From the NCBI GenBank assembly GCA_050485405.1, contig JBJHBI010000001.1, forward strand, positions 1 through 64,000: a stretch of 64,000 bases of DNA, in the 5' to 3' direction. Shown piece by piece: positions 26,641-35,058 of this stretch (its first letter is position 1; every line of letters begins with the position of its first letter). The position numbers and the translations under genes were made by a program. The stretch is from Saliniramus sp050485405. Its GTDB lineage: Bacteria > Pseudomonadota > Alphaproteobacteria > Rhizobiales > Beijerinckiaceae. Under the pieces are notes generated by a model. The model saw nothing but the letters and a program-made list of their open reading frames with translations. It did no database searches and was not told the DNA's origin.

Positions 26641-27407
26641 CCAAGACCAGCGGTTCCGACGCCATCGCGCGGGTCGTGCTGATCACGGGTGCGGCGAGCG
26701 GCATCGGCGCCGAACTCGCCCGCCAGATCGCTTCTCCCGATACCGCTTTCGTGCTGCATACCCGCGCGCGCCGCGAGGCTTTGGAGGAGGTCGCCGAAGC
26801 GATCCGCGAAAACTGCGCCGGCGTCACGCTCGTGACTGGCGATCTCGCCGATCCTGAAACCGCACCCGCGCTCGCCCGCGCCGCGCTCGATGCCTATGGC
26901 CGGCTCGACCAGGTGGTCAGCGCCGCCGGTTACGCCCGACGCGGGGCGCTCGCGCAAACGCAAGCCGAAGATCTCGAAGCTGCGTGGCGTGCGATGACGC
27001 TCGGCACATTCGCGCTGGCCAAGGCGACGATGCCCCTCGTCGCGCAATCGCCCTGGCCGCGTTTCGTCGCGGTGAGCTCCTTCGGCGCTGCGCATTATCC
27101 CGAGAACGGGTTGTTCATGGCGAGTGCCGCCGCGAAGGCCGGGCTCGAATCGATCATCCGCACCATCGCCTCCGAGCATGCCGCACGCGGCATCCCGGTC
27201 AATGCCGTCGCGCCCGGCTATACCGAGAAAGATGGCGGCCATTCCTCCATGAGTCTCGATGCCTGGGAGGCGATCAAGGCCGATATTCCGATGCATCGGC
27301 TGGGACGCCGCGAAGAGGTCGCGGGGCTGATCGCGTATCTGCTCGGCCCGCTCGGCGGCTACGTCACCGGGCAGGTGCTGCGGGTGGATGGCGGGCTCAC
27401 CTTGTGA
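26637..27407 (+). CDS. SDR-family oxidoreductase lacking the usual catalytic tyrosine
   Basis: The 256-residue classical SDR has the cofactor motif VLITGAASGIGAELAR and the conserved C-terminal GYVTGQVLRVDGGLTL. The region that normally reads YxxxK reads FMASAAAKAGLES: aligned on the lysine, the tyrosine position is serine (AGT codon). The usual catalytic serine is present in VAVSSFGAA. It may be inactive as a dehydrogenase or use another acid. It is coupled to tctA by a four-base overlap, so it belongs to the same pathway as the transporter. Confidence 0.85.
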   Translation: MTKTSGSDAIARVVLITGAASGIGAELARQIASPDTAFVLHTRARREALEEVAEAIRENCAGVTLVTGDLADPETAPALARAALDAYGRLDQVVSAAGYARRGALAQTQAEDLEAAWRAMTLGTFALAKATMPLVAQSPWPRFVAVSSFGAAHYPENGLFMASAAAKAGLESIIRTIASEHAARGIPVNAVAPGYTEKDGGHSSMSLDAWEAIKADIPMHRLGRREEVAGLIAYLLGPLGGYVTGQVLRVDGGLTL

Positions 27408-27439
27408 CATGCTGGCAAGGCGTGACATGCTCGCAAGGC
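27404..27439. repeat. Tandem repeat, two copies of an 18-mer
   Basis: Two adjacent copies of GTGACATGCTSGCAAGGC (one base differs) begin at the stop codon of the SDR gene and extend into the short gap before the hydroxyacid dehydrogenase gene. Confidence 0.9.
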
Positions 27440-27476
27440 GCCAGACAGGCGCGCGCGAGCGGGAGGCAGTGACGGA

Positions 27477-28439
27477 ATGACGATCGCGATACTCGACGAT
27501 TATGCCGGCGTGGCGACCAAGCTCGCCGACTGGTCGGGACTGGGCGAGATCAGCGTGTTTCGCGATACGCTGACGGACGAAAACGCCCTCGTCGCGCGGC
27601 TGGCACCCTTCGAGATCCTCTGCGTGATGCGCGAGCGGACGCCGCTGCCCGCGCGCGTGATCGCGCGTCTGCCCAGTCTGCGGCTGATCGTGACGACGGG
27701 TCCGCGCAATGCGTCGATCGATCTCGACGCGGCGAAGGCGCAGGGGATCACGGTCTGCGGCACGGCTTCGCGCAAGACGACGACATCGGAACTCGCCATC
27801 GCCATGCTCCTCGCCCTGTCGCGGCGGCTGATGCCGGAAGCGGCCAATCTGATGGCCGGGAATTTCCAGCGCGGGCTGGGGCGCGATCTCGCCGGGGCGA
27901 CGCTCGGCCTCGTGGGGCTCGGCAATATCGGCGCGCAGATGGCGGGGCTGGGCCGTGCCTTCGGCATGGAGATCTGCGCCTGGTCGCAGAATCTGACGCC
28001 GGAACGCTGCGACGAGATCGGCGTGACGCGCTGCGCCTCCCTCGAAGAACTGATGGGGCGCTCCGACGCGGTGTCGGTGCATCTGGTGCTCTCGGAGCGC
28101 TCGCGCGGGCTGATCGGCGCGCAGGCTTTCGCTGCCGCAAAGCCCGATTCGATCTTCATCAATACCTCGCGCGCCGCGATCGTCGACACGCAGGCGCTAC
28201 TCGACGCATTGCATGGCGGGCAACTCGGCAAGGCGGGGATCGACGTGTTCGACGTAGAGCCGCTGCCGGTCGATCATCCGATCGTCGATCGCGCGCTGAT
28301 CGCGCAGGGGCGTCTGCTGCTGACGCCGCATCTGGGCTACGTGACGGAGGAAACCTTCAAGGTGTTCTATCGCGACACCGTCGAGGCGATCCGGGCGTGG
28401 CAGGCAGGTGAGCCGGTGCGGGTGCTCGCGGCGCCGTGA
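27477..28439 (+). CDS. D-2-hydroxyacid dehydrogenase family protein
   Basis: The 320-residue NAD-dependent oxidoreductase has the Rossmann motif GLVGLGNIGAQMAGLGRAFG, the arginine in NTSRAAIVD, the glutamate in GIDVFDVEPLPVDHP and the catalytic histidine in LTPHLGYVTEE. It would interconvert a 2-hydroxy acid and a 2-oxo acid. It is the last gene of the run that starts with the ThDP enzyme; that enzyme could act on the oxo acid formed here. It meets the panC stop codon directly at 28439/28440. Confidence 0.9.
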   Translation: MTIAILDDYAGVATKLADWSGLGEISVFRDTLTDENALVARLAPFEILCVMRERTPLPARVIARLPSLRLIVTTGPRNASIDLDAAKAQGITVCGTASRKTTTSELAIAMLLALSRRLMPEAANLMAGNFQRGLGRDLAGATLGLVGLGNIGAQMAGLGRAFGMEICAWSQNLTPERCDEIGVTRCASLEELMGRSDAVSVHLVLSERSRGLIGAQAFAAAKPDSIFINTSRAAIVDTQALLDALHGGQLGKAGIDVFDVEPLPVDHPIVDRALIAQGRLLLTPHLGYVTEETFKVFYRDTVEAIRAWQAGEPVRVLAAP

Positions 28440-29312
28440 TCACACGGCGATGTTGTCGATGAGCCGCGTCTCGCCGAGCTTCGCCGCCGCGAGCAGGCGG
28501 CGCGCGCGCGCGGGATCGGGAGCGCCGAGCGACTCCGCATCGCGCAGGGCGAGGTAATCGACGGCGAATCCCGCTTGCGCGAGGGAGTCGCAGGCTTTCG
28601 CAATGGCGGTGTCCGGCGCTTCGCCGGCCCTGATCGCCGCCGCGCAAGCCTGCATCCCGGCGTGCAGAAGCGGCGCGCGCGCCCGCTCATCGGCTGCGAG
28701 ATAGCGGTTGCGCGAAGAGAGAGCCAGCCCGTCGGCTTCGCGCACCGTCTCGCCGCCGAGGATGCGCACCGGGATGAACAGGTCCTCGACCATGCGTATG
28801 ATCACCTTCAATTGCTGGTAATCCTTCTCGCCGAACAGCGCGACATCGGCGCCGCATTGCAGGAGAAGCTTTGCGACCACCGTCGCCACGCCGCGAAAAT
28901 GTCCGGGCCGGACGGCGTCCTCGAGGCCGGCTGCGGCGGGCCCCTCCAGCGAGATCATGCTGGAGGAGCCGGGCGGGTACATCTCCTCCGGCTGCGGCGC
29001 GAAGACGAGATCGGCGATCGGCGCGAGCGCCGCGCAATCGGCGGCGAAGGTGCGCGGATAGCGTGCGAGATCCTCGTCCGGTCCGAACTGGGTGGGGTTG
29101 ACGAAGATCGAGACGACGACCCGCTCGGCCTCCTCGCGTGCACGCCGCACCAGCGAGAGATGGCCCTCGTGCAAGGCGCCCATAGTCGGCACCAGCGCCA
29201 CGCGGTCGCCCGCCGCGCGCCAGCGCGCGACCGCCTCACGCAACGCGGCGACATCCTCCGCGACCAGCGGCGAAAGTCTCTCCGGGGGCGTCGAACCGCT
29301 GGGATCGGACAT
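28440..29312 (-). CDS. panC: Pantothenate synthetase
   Basis: Condenses pantoate and beta-alanine with ATP to form pantothenate, the precursor of CoA and of the 4'-phosphopantetheine arm on carrier proteins. The 290-residue product contains LVPTMGALHEGHLSLVRRAR, FVNPTQFGPDEDL, the PGHFRGVATVVAKLL segment, FGEKDYQQL and the KMSKS-like ALSSRNRYL. It is a single transcription unit, convergent with the catabolic operon. panB is not adjacent, as is common but not universal. Confidence 0.96.
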   Translation of the reverse strand: MSDPSGSTPPERLSPLVAEDVAALREAVARWRAAGDRVALVPTMGALHEGHLSLVRRAREEAERVVVSIFVNPTQFGPDEDLARYPRTFAADCAALAPIADLVFAPQPEEMYPPGSSSMISLEGPAAAGLEDAVRPGHFRGVATVVAKLLLQCGADVALFGEKDYQQLKVIIRMVEDLFIPVRILGGETVREADGLALSSRNRYLAADERARAPLLHAGMQACAAAIRAGEAPDTAIAKACDSLAQAGFAVDYLALRDAESLGAPDPARARRLLAAAKLGETRLIDNIAV

Positions 29313-29522
29313 GATTTCCTCGACTCCTCGCTAGATCTCGCATCGGATTACGGCCTAGCGTATGGCAGCAGCCATCCTCCACGATCCCCGATGCTTTAAC
29401 AGAGCCGCCCCCGCGCGCAAATCCCCGCATGTCGGAGCCGTTCACCGCGCCCGCAACTTCGGCGCGCACAGGCGACGTTCAAGCTGGCCCGCCGCCCGGC
29501 TTCATGCTAAACGATCCCCGCC

Positions 29523-29599
29523 GGCCCCGTAGCTCAGCAGGATAGAGCATCAGATTCCTAATCTGAGGGTCACAGGTTCGAATCCTGTCGGGGTCGCCA
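29523..29599 (+). tRNA. tRNA-Arg (anticodon CCT)
   Basis: Complete cloverleaf on the plus strand: acceptor GGCCCCG with CGGGGTC, D arm AGCTCAGCAGGATAGAGC, anticodon stem TCAGA/TCTGA around TTCCTAA (anticodon CCT), T arm ACAGGTTCGAATCCTGT, discriminator G and encoded CCA. It reads the rare AGG arginine codon. I see no integrase or direct repeat next to it. Confidence 0.95.
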
Positions 29600-29650
29600 T
29601 TTCATGAGTCCACGATCGGAACGCCGCTCCGTTCGGTCATCCTGCGAAAA

Positions 29651-30541
29651 CTAGCGCTCACCGAGGCGTCGCCGGATCAGGCTGCATCGGCTGAGATATT
29701 CAGCGACCGCGCGGATGCGCGTGGTGTTGCGCAGATCGGGGTGGGTCAGCATCCAGAGTTCGACATCGAGGGCGGCAATCATGGGGCCGATGCGGGTCAG
29801 GGACGTATCCGCTTCGGCGAGATAAGCCGGGAGAACGGCGATCCCGGCGCCGGCACGGGCGGCGGCGTGTTGACCGAGGACGCTGTCGGACCAGATCCGG
29901 CATCGTTTGTCGTAGCCCTGCGCGGCCATCCAGCCATGCAGCGCGGGATAGGCCATCGAACGGCTCGGCCCGATCCAGGATGCCTCCCGCAAGGCTTCGT
30001 TTGCCCCGCCGCCCGTCGCGATTGCCGACGGTGCGTAGATCGCCTGCCGGATCAGGCCGAGCTTGCGCCCGACGAGATGGGGGTCCGGCGCGGAAGTCGG
30101 GCGGATCGCGATATCGGCTTCGCGAAAGGCGAGATCGGAGATCTCGTTCGAGACGTTGATTTCGATCGTGATGTCGGGCTCGCTCTCTCGCAAACCGCTC
30201 AGTGCGGGTGCGAGCAGGCCGAAGAGCAGGCCGTCCGTCGTGGTGATGCGGACATGGCCGGAGGGGCGCAGATCGCGCCCGGCGAGGCGGCGCTCCGTAT
30301 CATGGGTGAGTTCGGTGATGCGGCGCGCCGTTGCGATGATCTCATCGCCGCCGGCGGTCGGACGGTAGCCGGTGCGCAAGCGTTCGAACAGACGCACGCC
30401 GATCTTCTTCTCGACGGCGTTGATACGCCGAAACAATGTGGGATGGCTCGTCCCGAGGCGCTTCGCCGCGCCGGTCAGGGAGCCGGCCTCGGCGATGGCC
30501 AGCACGATCCGGTAATCGCCCCAGTCGAGCATGTCGTTCAT
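29651..30541 (-). CDS. LysR-family transcriptional regulator
   Basis: The 296-residue regulator has the N-terminal winged helix (DYRIVLAIAEAGSLTGAAKRLG, in two parts, and HPTLFRRINAVEKKIGVRLFER) and a periplasmic-binding-like effector domain (HVRITTTDGLLFG, IAIRPTSAPDPHLV, GAGIAVLPAYLA). I chose the ATG at 30541 (MNDMLDWGDYR); ATGs at 30568 and 30643 are possible. It is divergent from the quinone-reductase-like gene at 30642 and is its probable regulator. Confidence 0.88.
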   Translation of the reverse strand: MNDMLDWGDYRIVLAIAEAGSLTGAAKRLGTSHPTLFRRINAVEKKIGVRLFERLRTGYRPTAGGDEIIATARRITELTHDTERRLAGRDLRPSGHVRITTTDGLLFGLLAPALSGLRESEPDITIEINVSNEISDLAFREADIAIRPTSAPDPHLVGRKLGLIRQAIYAPSAIATGGGANEALREASWIGPSRSMAYPALHGWMAAQGYDKRCRIWSDSVLGQHAAARAGAGIAVLPAYLAEADTSLTRIGPMIAALDVELWMLTHPDLRNTTRIRAVAEYLSRCSLIRRRLGER

Positions 30542-30641
30542 ATCTGAAAGGCCGGCTTTCTCTGGCATCGATATCACTGAGCATATTTGAACGATAGAAG
30601 ATGGCAACAACGTTCTTTCCGCAAGTGACGGGCCCGAAATC

Positions 30642-31367
30642 ATGCACGCGCATATCGTCCACGCCCATCCCGAACCCGCATCCTATAACGGAGCTCTTAC
30701 CCGGACCGCCTGCGAAGCCCTGAGCGCTCAGGGCAACTCCGTCGGCGTAAGCGATCTCTACGCTGAGGGTTTCGATCCGGTCGAGCGCGGCACGCATTAT
30801 GCCGACAGGCTGGATCCGGACACATTCGTCCCCCTGGCCGAGCAGCGCCATGCCTCTCGTGGGGGCACGCTCGCCCCGGAGATCACCCGCGAGATCGCGG
30901 CATTGGAGCGGGCGGATCTGCTGATCCTGCAATTCCCGCTCTGGTGGCACGGGCCGCCGGCCATCCTGAAGGGCTGGATGGATCGCGTCTTCGTCAATGG
31001 CGGCCTCTATACGAGCCGGATGCGCTATGATCGCGGCTATTTCCGGGGACGGCGTGCCATTGTCTCGATGACCACCGGCGCGCCGCGCGAGGCCTTCGGT
31101 CCCGGCGGGCGCGGTGGCGATATCGGGACCATGCTCTGGCCGATCCACTACTCTTTGCACTACCTCGGCTTCGCCGTCCTGCCGCCCTTTCTCTCACACG
31201 GTATACAGGGCCACGGCTATCGCTATGCGGAAGACGACGCCCTGCAGGCCATGCTCACCAATAATCTCCAGAGCTGGCGTGAGCATCTGCAGACGCTCGA
31301 CGCGCACCAGCCCCTCGACTTTCCAGGGTGGGACGACTGGGGTGCGCTGGGCGAGGCGATCCGGTGA
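30642..31367 (+). CDS. NAD(P)H dehydrogenase (quinone), flavodoxin-like fold
   Basis: The 241-residue protein belongs to the NQO1/KefF/MdaB group of FMN- or FAD-binding oxidoreductases. It begins with IVHAHPEPASYNGAL, the phosphate-binding loop of the family, and has LILQFPLWWHGPPAILKGWMDR and MTTGAPREAFGPGGRGGDI. These enzymes reduce quinones or electrophiles in the cytoplasm. It is divergent from the LysR gene (100-base gap), so inducible control is likely. Confidence 0.9.
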   Translation: MHAHIVHAHPEPASYNGALTRTACEALSAQGNSVGVSDLYAEGFDPVERGTHYADRLDPDTFVPLAEQRHASRGGTLAPEITREIAALERADLLILQFPLWWHGPPAILKGWMDRVFVNGGLYTSRMRYDRGYFRGRRAIVSMTTGAPREAFGPGGRGGDIGTMLWPIHYSLHYLGFAVLPPFLSHGIQGHGYRYAEDDALQAMLTNNLQSWREHLQTLDAHQPLDFPGWDDWGALGEAIR

Positions 31368-31382
31368 GGATCGGCTTCGCCG

Positions 31383-32672
31383 TTACTCTGCGGCGAACAA
31401 CGGGGCCGTTTCCACTTCCGCTCGAATTGCCGCGTCAAGGATCGCGAGGCCCTCTTCGAGCACCGGGATCGGCGTCGTCAGCGGTGCGAGAACCTTGACG
31501 ACTTCGTCGTCGGGGCCCGACGTCTCGATGATCAGGCCGTTGTGCCAGGCCGCCTTGCAAATTCGCGCCGCACGTGCGCCGGAACCGACATCCAATCCGC
31601 GCATCATGCCGCGACCCTTGAGCCGGACCCGTCCGATCACGTCGCCGCTCGCCGCAAGGCGTGATGCGACAATATTTCCGGCCTCACGGATCCGGCTTTC
31701 GAACCCGGTGTCGCTCCAGAACTTCTCGATCGCGACCCGCGCGGTGACGAATGCATGGGTGTTCCCACGAAAGGTTCCATTGTGCTCGGCCGGTCTCAGC
31801 ACATCATGCTCCCGGTTGACGAGCACGAGGCTCATGGGCAGGCCGAAGCCCGAGATCGATTTCGCCATGGTCACCATGTCGGGGACGATCCCGGCCTCTT
31901 CGAACGAGAAAAAGCTTCCGCAGCGACCGCACCCGGCCTGGACATCGTCGATGATCAGGAGTGCGCCGTGATTTCGCGCCAGTTCTGCGACCTTGCGCAG
32001 CCATTCCGGGCGTGCGGCGTTGAGCCCGCCTTCTCCCTGTACCGTTTCCAGCAGGATCGCGGCCGGCGCATCGAGCCCGGAGGAGGCGTCTTCGAGCATA
32101 CGTTGGAGCAATGCGGCGCTATCCAGACCCTCCAGATAGTCGTCATAGGGCAGGCGCGTGACACCGGACAATGCGATGTGCGCTCCGCCGCGATGGTAGC
32201 CGTTTCCGGTCGCAGCAAGGGCTCCCAGGGTGACTCCGTGAAAACCGTTCGTGAAGGCGATGACGTTGCTGCGCCCGGTCGCCTTGCGCGCGATCTTGAG
32301 TGCTGCCTCGACAGCGTTGGCGCCCGTCGGGCCGGGAAACATCACCTTGAAGTCGAGGCCGCGCGGATGCAGGATGTACTTCTCGAACGTCGCGAGAAAC
32401 GCACCTTTCGCTCTGGTGTGCATGTCGAGCCCGTGGGCGATGCCGTCCGAGGCAATGTGGTCGATCAGAGCGGCCTTCATGTCCGGATCGTTGTGGCCGT
32501 AATTCAAGGACGCGCAACCGGCGAGAAAGTCGATGCGGCGGTTTCCGTCCACATCGAAAATCTCGGAGCCACTCGCCGATGTGAAGACCGCACCGAAGGC
32601 GCGGCAATAGCTGCGCACCTCGGATTCACGCCGTTCAAATACCGTTTCCGTCTCAAATCGTTCGGGCATCAT
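31383..32672 (-). CDS. ectB: Diaminobutyrate-2-oxoglutarate transaminase EctB
   Basis: PLP aminotransferase that makes L-2,4-diaminobutyrate from aspartate semialdehyde with glutamate as donor, the entry step to ectoine. The 429-residue product matches EctB over its whole length: VFERRESEVRSYCRAFG at the N terminus, FPGPTGANAVEAALKIARK, TNGFHGVTLGALAATGN, the aspartate in LLIIDDVQAGCGRCG and the Schiff-base lysine in TMAKSISGFGLPMSL. It is the last gene of an unusual cluster, 123 bases downstream of ectC; normally ectB sits between ectA and ectC. Confidence 0.93.
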   Translation of the reverse strand: MMPERFETETVFERRESEVRSYCRAFGAVFTSASGSEIFDVDGNRRIDFLAGCASLNYGHNDPDMKAALIDHIASDGIAHGLDMHTRAKGAFLATFEKYILHPRGLDFKVMFPGPTGANAVEAALKIARKATGRSNVIAFTNGFHGVTLGALAATGNGYHRGGAHIALSGVTRLPYDDYLEGLDSAALLQRMLEDASSGLDAPAAILLETVQGEGGLNAARPEWLRKVAELARNHGALLIIDDVQAGCGRCGSFFSFEEAGIVPDMVTMAKSISGFGLPMSLVLVNREHDVLRPAEHNGTFRGNTHAFVTARVAIEKFWSDTGFESRIREAGNIVASRLAASGDVIGRVRLKGRGMMRGLDVGSGARAARICKAAWHNGLIIETSGPDDEVVKVLAPLTTPIPVLEEGLAILDAAIRAEVETAPLFAAE

Positions 32673-32795
32673 GGTGTTTTCTCCTGGATAGCAGCCGTCG
32701 TGGCGCCGTCGACCGCCGACGAGGTGCGGCGGTCGATCGCGCCGCACGAAGCGCCGCAACGCGGTTTGTCTCGAGAGTGGTCCGGCCGGCGCCGG

Positions 32796-33200
32796 TCAGG
32801 CCTCGGCGAGGGCCTTCGGTGCCGGGTAGGCGCCATCGGAATCGTGGTCTTCACGCCCCGTCACCGGCGGGTTGAAGACGCAGATCGCCCGGAACAGCGT
32901 TTTCGGTCGCAGGGTATGGCGATCATGCTTGTCGAGGAGATACATGTCGCCTGGGCGGATCATGTGAACCTCGCCGGTATCCCTGTTCGTGACTTCACAT
33001 TCTCCCTCGACACACAGGACCGCCTCGTAATGGTTCTTGTACCAGAGATCGGTCACCGTTCCCGGGTAGACGGTCGTCTCGTGCAGCGAGAAGCCGACAT
33101 TATCGTCTTCGAGGATGAGGCGCTTGCTACGCCAAGTGCCGAGTGCACCCTTGACGTCGCGTTCCGTGTCCGTGATTTCATTCAGTGAGCGGATGATCAT
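32796..33200 (-). CDS. ectC: Ectoine synthase EctC
   Basis: Small cupin (134 residues) that closes N-gamma-acetyl-diaminobutyrate to the tetrahydropyrimidine ectoine. MIIRSLNEI and GTWRSKRLILEDDNVGFS are typical EctC sequence. Residues matching the iron and substrate ligands of characterised EctC are present: Glu59 in NHYEAV, Tyr87 in GDMYLLD and His95 in DRHTLRP. It therefore looks catalytically intact, which argues that the cluster still makes an ectoine-type ring. It lies 39 bases after the carrier-protein gene. Confidence 0.95.
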   Translation of the reverse strand: MIIRSLNEITDTERDVKGALGTWRSKRLILEDDNVGFSLHETTVYPGTVTDLWYKNHYEAVLCVEGECEVTNRDTGEVHMIRPGDMYLLDKHDRHTLRPKTLFRAICVFNPPVTGREDHDSDGAYPAPKALAEA

Positions 33201-33239
33201 TTCAAAAGGTCCTTGATTCTCGATTGAGGGAAATAGGGG

Positions 33240-33509
33240 TCAGGCAGCGGCCTTGATGTTGACCAGGAAGGTTGAATAACCGCCCACTGTCTCGAAGTCT
33301 TTGATATCGAGCTCTTCTGGATCGACGTTGAACCCCAGCATGTCCTCCAGTTCCATGAGCGTTTCGAGCATGCTCATCGAATCGAGTCTGAACTCCTGAA
33401 ACAGGTTCATCTCGTCGTCGAGAGGTGGAACCTGTTCTTCGAGGACTGTGGCGAGTGCCTTGCGCAAGTCGTGGCGTGCTTCGTTGATCGTGTAGAGTGT
33501 TTCAGACAA
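33240..33509 (-). CDS. Stand-alone acyl/peptidyl carrier protein
   Basis: The 89-residue acidic helical protein has the phosphopantetheine attachment site FRLDSMSMLETLMELEDM (Ser in DSM). This is a carrier protein, probably for an aminoacyl group activated by the neighbouring AMP-forming ligase. A TTG at 33509 overlaps the ligase gene's final codons by eight bases, so translation is coupled. No phosphopantetheinyl transferase lies nearby. A carrier protein inside an ectoine gene cluster is not part of the known pathway. Confidence 0.88.
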   Translation of the reverse strand: MSETLYTINEARHDLRKALATVLEEQVPPLDDEMNLFQEFRLDSMSMLETLMELEDMLGFNVDPEELDIKDFETVGGYSTFLVNIKAAA

Positions 33510-33936
33510 GGGAGACTTCCTTCTTTTCGATTTCCGCCCGTTCGGGCGCGGTGTCGTCTTCGAGCAGACGCCAGAGGGCTTTGCGGTCGAACTTGTTGTT
33601 CGCCGTTCGTGGCATCTGGGCGAGATAACGAATTTTTTCCGGGACCTTGTGCGGTTCGAGGCGGCCAGCGAGAAACCGGCGCAGGTTCGATCCGGCGTCG
33701 GAATGATCGCGGGGATCGGCGCTGCCCGGAGATACGAAGAGGGTTCCCGGTCGCTCGGCGGTCGGCGGGATCATGACCGCATGCTGGACACCTTCCGCCT
33801 CGGCGCAGGCTGCTTCGATCTCGGTACAGCTGACCCGAAAACCGCGTACCTTGAAGATGTCGTCACGCCGCCCTTCGCAATAGAGATAGCCATCGGCATC
33901 CATCCGACCGAAATCACCGGTATGCAGACGTCGCAA
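33502..33936 (-). pseudogene. AMP-forming ligase, C-terminal piece behind an in-frame stop
   Basis: Continues the preceding ligase gene in the same frame after a TAA at 33955-33957. It carries the rest of the ANL enzyme: LHTGDFGRMDADGYLYCEGR, the hinge RRDDIFKVRGFRVSCTEIE and the C-terminal catalytic lysine region RTANNKFDRKAL. Alone it cannot adenylate. It could be made as a separate chain from the TTG at 33936, by readthrough, or not at all. Without the TAA the two pieces would give a normal protein of about 518 residues. Confidence 0.8.
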
Positions 33937-33954
33937 AGTGGCGTGGCGGGTACG

Positions 33955-35058
33955 TTAGGTGGCTTCGGTGAGTGCCTGCGCATTCCAGTAGCCGGCCATC
34001 AGATGCGGTCCGGACACGACGAATTCCTCGGTCCTGCCCGGAGGAAGGGCCAGACCCGCCTCGTCGACGACCTCGACACGCGTACCATGCAGGGGCAACC
34101 CGCAGGTGCCTGGCCTCGCAATATCCGCATCAAGCGGCGCGATGCTCACCCGCTTGCACTCGGTCAGTCCGTACATCAACTGGAAACCGAGGCCCGGGAA
34201 CGCGTCCCGCAAGACCCGGACCGCTTTCGGAGACGGCGCTGCGCCGGTATTCGTGATGAGGCGCAACGCCGGCAGTTCTCCGGGCTTTCGTCCGCCCAGT
34301 ACCGCGAGCGTTTCGATCATCACGGGTACGGCAGGAAACACCTCGGCACGGCTTTGCTTGAGCGCCTTGAACAATCCGAGGCCACCGATGCCGGGATCCT
34401 CCAGACAAAGCGTACAGCCGGATGCCAGGGACAGAAATACCTGATACAGGCCGTAATCGAAGGACAATGGTATGGCGCAGAAGACCCTGTCGCCCGCGCG
34501 GTAGTCCAGGGCTTCGGCAATCTCGTTGACGGCAAACACGGTCTGGCGATGCGGACAGGTGACGCCTTTCGGTCGTCCGGTCGATCCCGACGTATAGATC
34601 ATGCAGGCGAGATCTTCGCCGATCAACGTCGATGGGGACGACAGACCAGGGTCGATGGCTTCATGGTCGAAACCGAGGTCTGCGAGGTCAGGAACCTCGA
34701 CGCGTCCGGAGGCGGTCTCGGCAATCCAGGTCTCGAACTGCGCCGACAGTGTCATGACTGCGCCGGCATCTTGCGCGATGTACGACCGCTGTTCGGCAGG
34801 CGTAGATGGATGGATCGGGATGAAACAACCGCCGGCGATGTTGACGGCATGAACGAGCACCACCGTCATCGCCGAATTCGACGCTTCGACGACGACGCGG
34901 TCGCCATGCTTCACGCCCTGCGAGGCCAACCACGCGGCTGCAGTGCGCGATGACGCTGCGAGCCGAGCAGTCGTGAGCCTTGTGTCGCCGCATTCGATTG
35001 CCACATGCTCGGGAGAGGCTGCGGCGGCTGCTTCGAGGAATTCGTGCAGGTATTTCAC
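33955..35058 (-). CDS. AMP-forming ligase (aminoacyl-ACP ligase type), N-terminal core ended by TAA
   Basis: ANL-superfamily adenylation core of 367 residues. The P-loop-like motif MIYTSGSTGRPKGVTCPHR, the aromatic/gate motif QLMYGLTECKRVS and the GPHLMAGYWNAQ segment are intact. It should activate an amino or organic acid and load it on the neighbouring carrier protein, like BtrJ or the exosortase-associated ligases. The GTG at 35058 overlaps the decarboxylase stop by four bases (GTGA). The frame ends at TAA (33955-33957), about 25 residues before the hinge, and the C-terminal lid is encoded in frame beyond it. The substrate cannot be read from the sequence. Confidence 0.85.
   Translation of the reverse strand: MKYLHEFLEAAAAASPEHVAIECGDTRLTTARLAASSRTAAAWLASQGVKHGDRVVVEASNSAMTVVLVHAVNIAGGCFIPIHPSTPAEQRSYIAQDAGAVMTLSAQFETWIAETASGRVEVPDLADLGFDHEAIDPGLSSPSTLIGEDLACMIYTSGSTGRPKGVTCPHRQTVFAVNEIAEALDYRAGDRVFCAIPLSFDYGLYQVFLSLASGCTLCLEDPGIGGLGLFKALKQSRAEVFPAVPVMIETLAVLGGRKPGELPALRLITNTGAAPSPKAVRVLRDAFPGLGFQLMYGLTECKRVSIAPLDADIARPGTCGLPLHGTRVEVVDEAGLALPPGRTEEFVVSGPHLMAGYWNAQALTEAT

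Noticed and set aside
29523..29650. Integration site at tRNA-Arg
   Set aside because: No integrase gene, no direct repeat of the tRNA 3' end and no mobile genes were found beside it.
33930..33960. Frameshift in the AMP-forming ligase
   Set aside because: Both pieces are in the same frame when counted through the gap; the break is an in-frame TAA, not an insertion or deletion.
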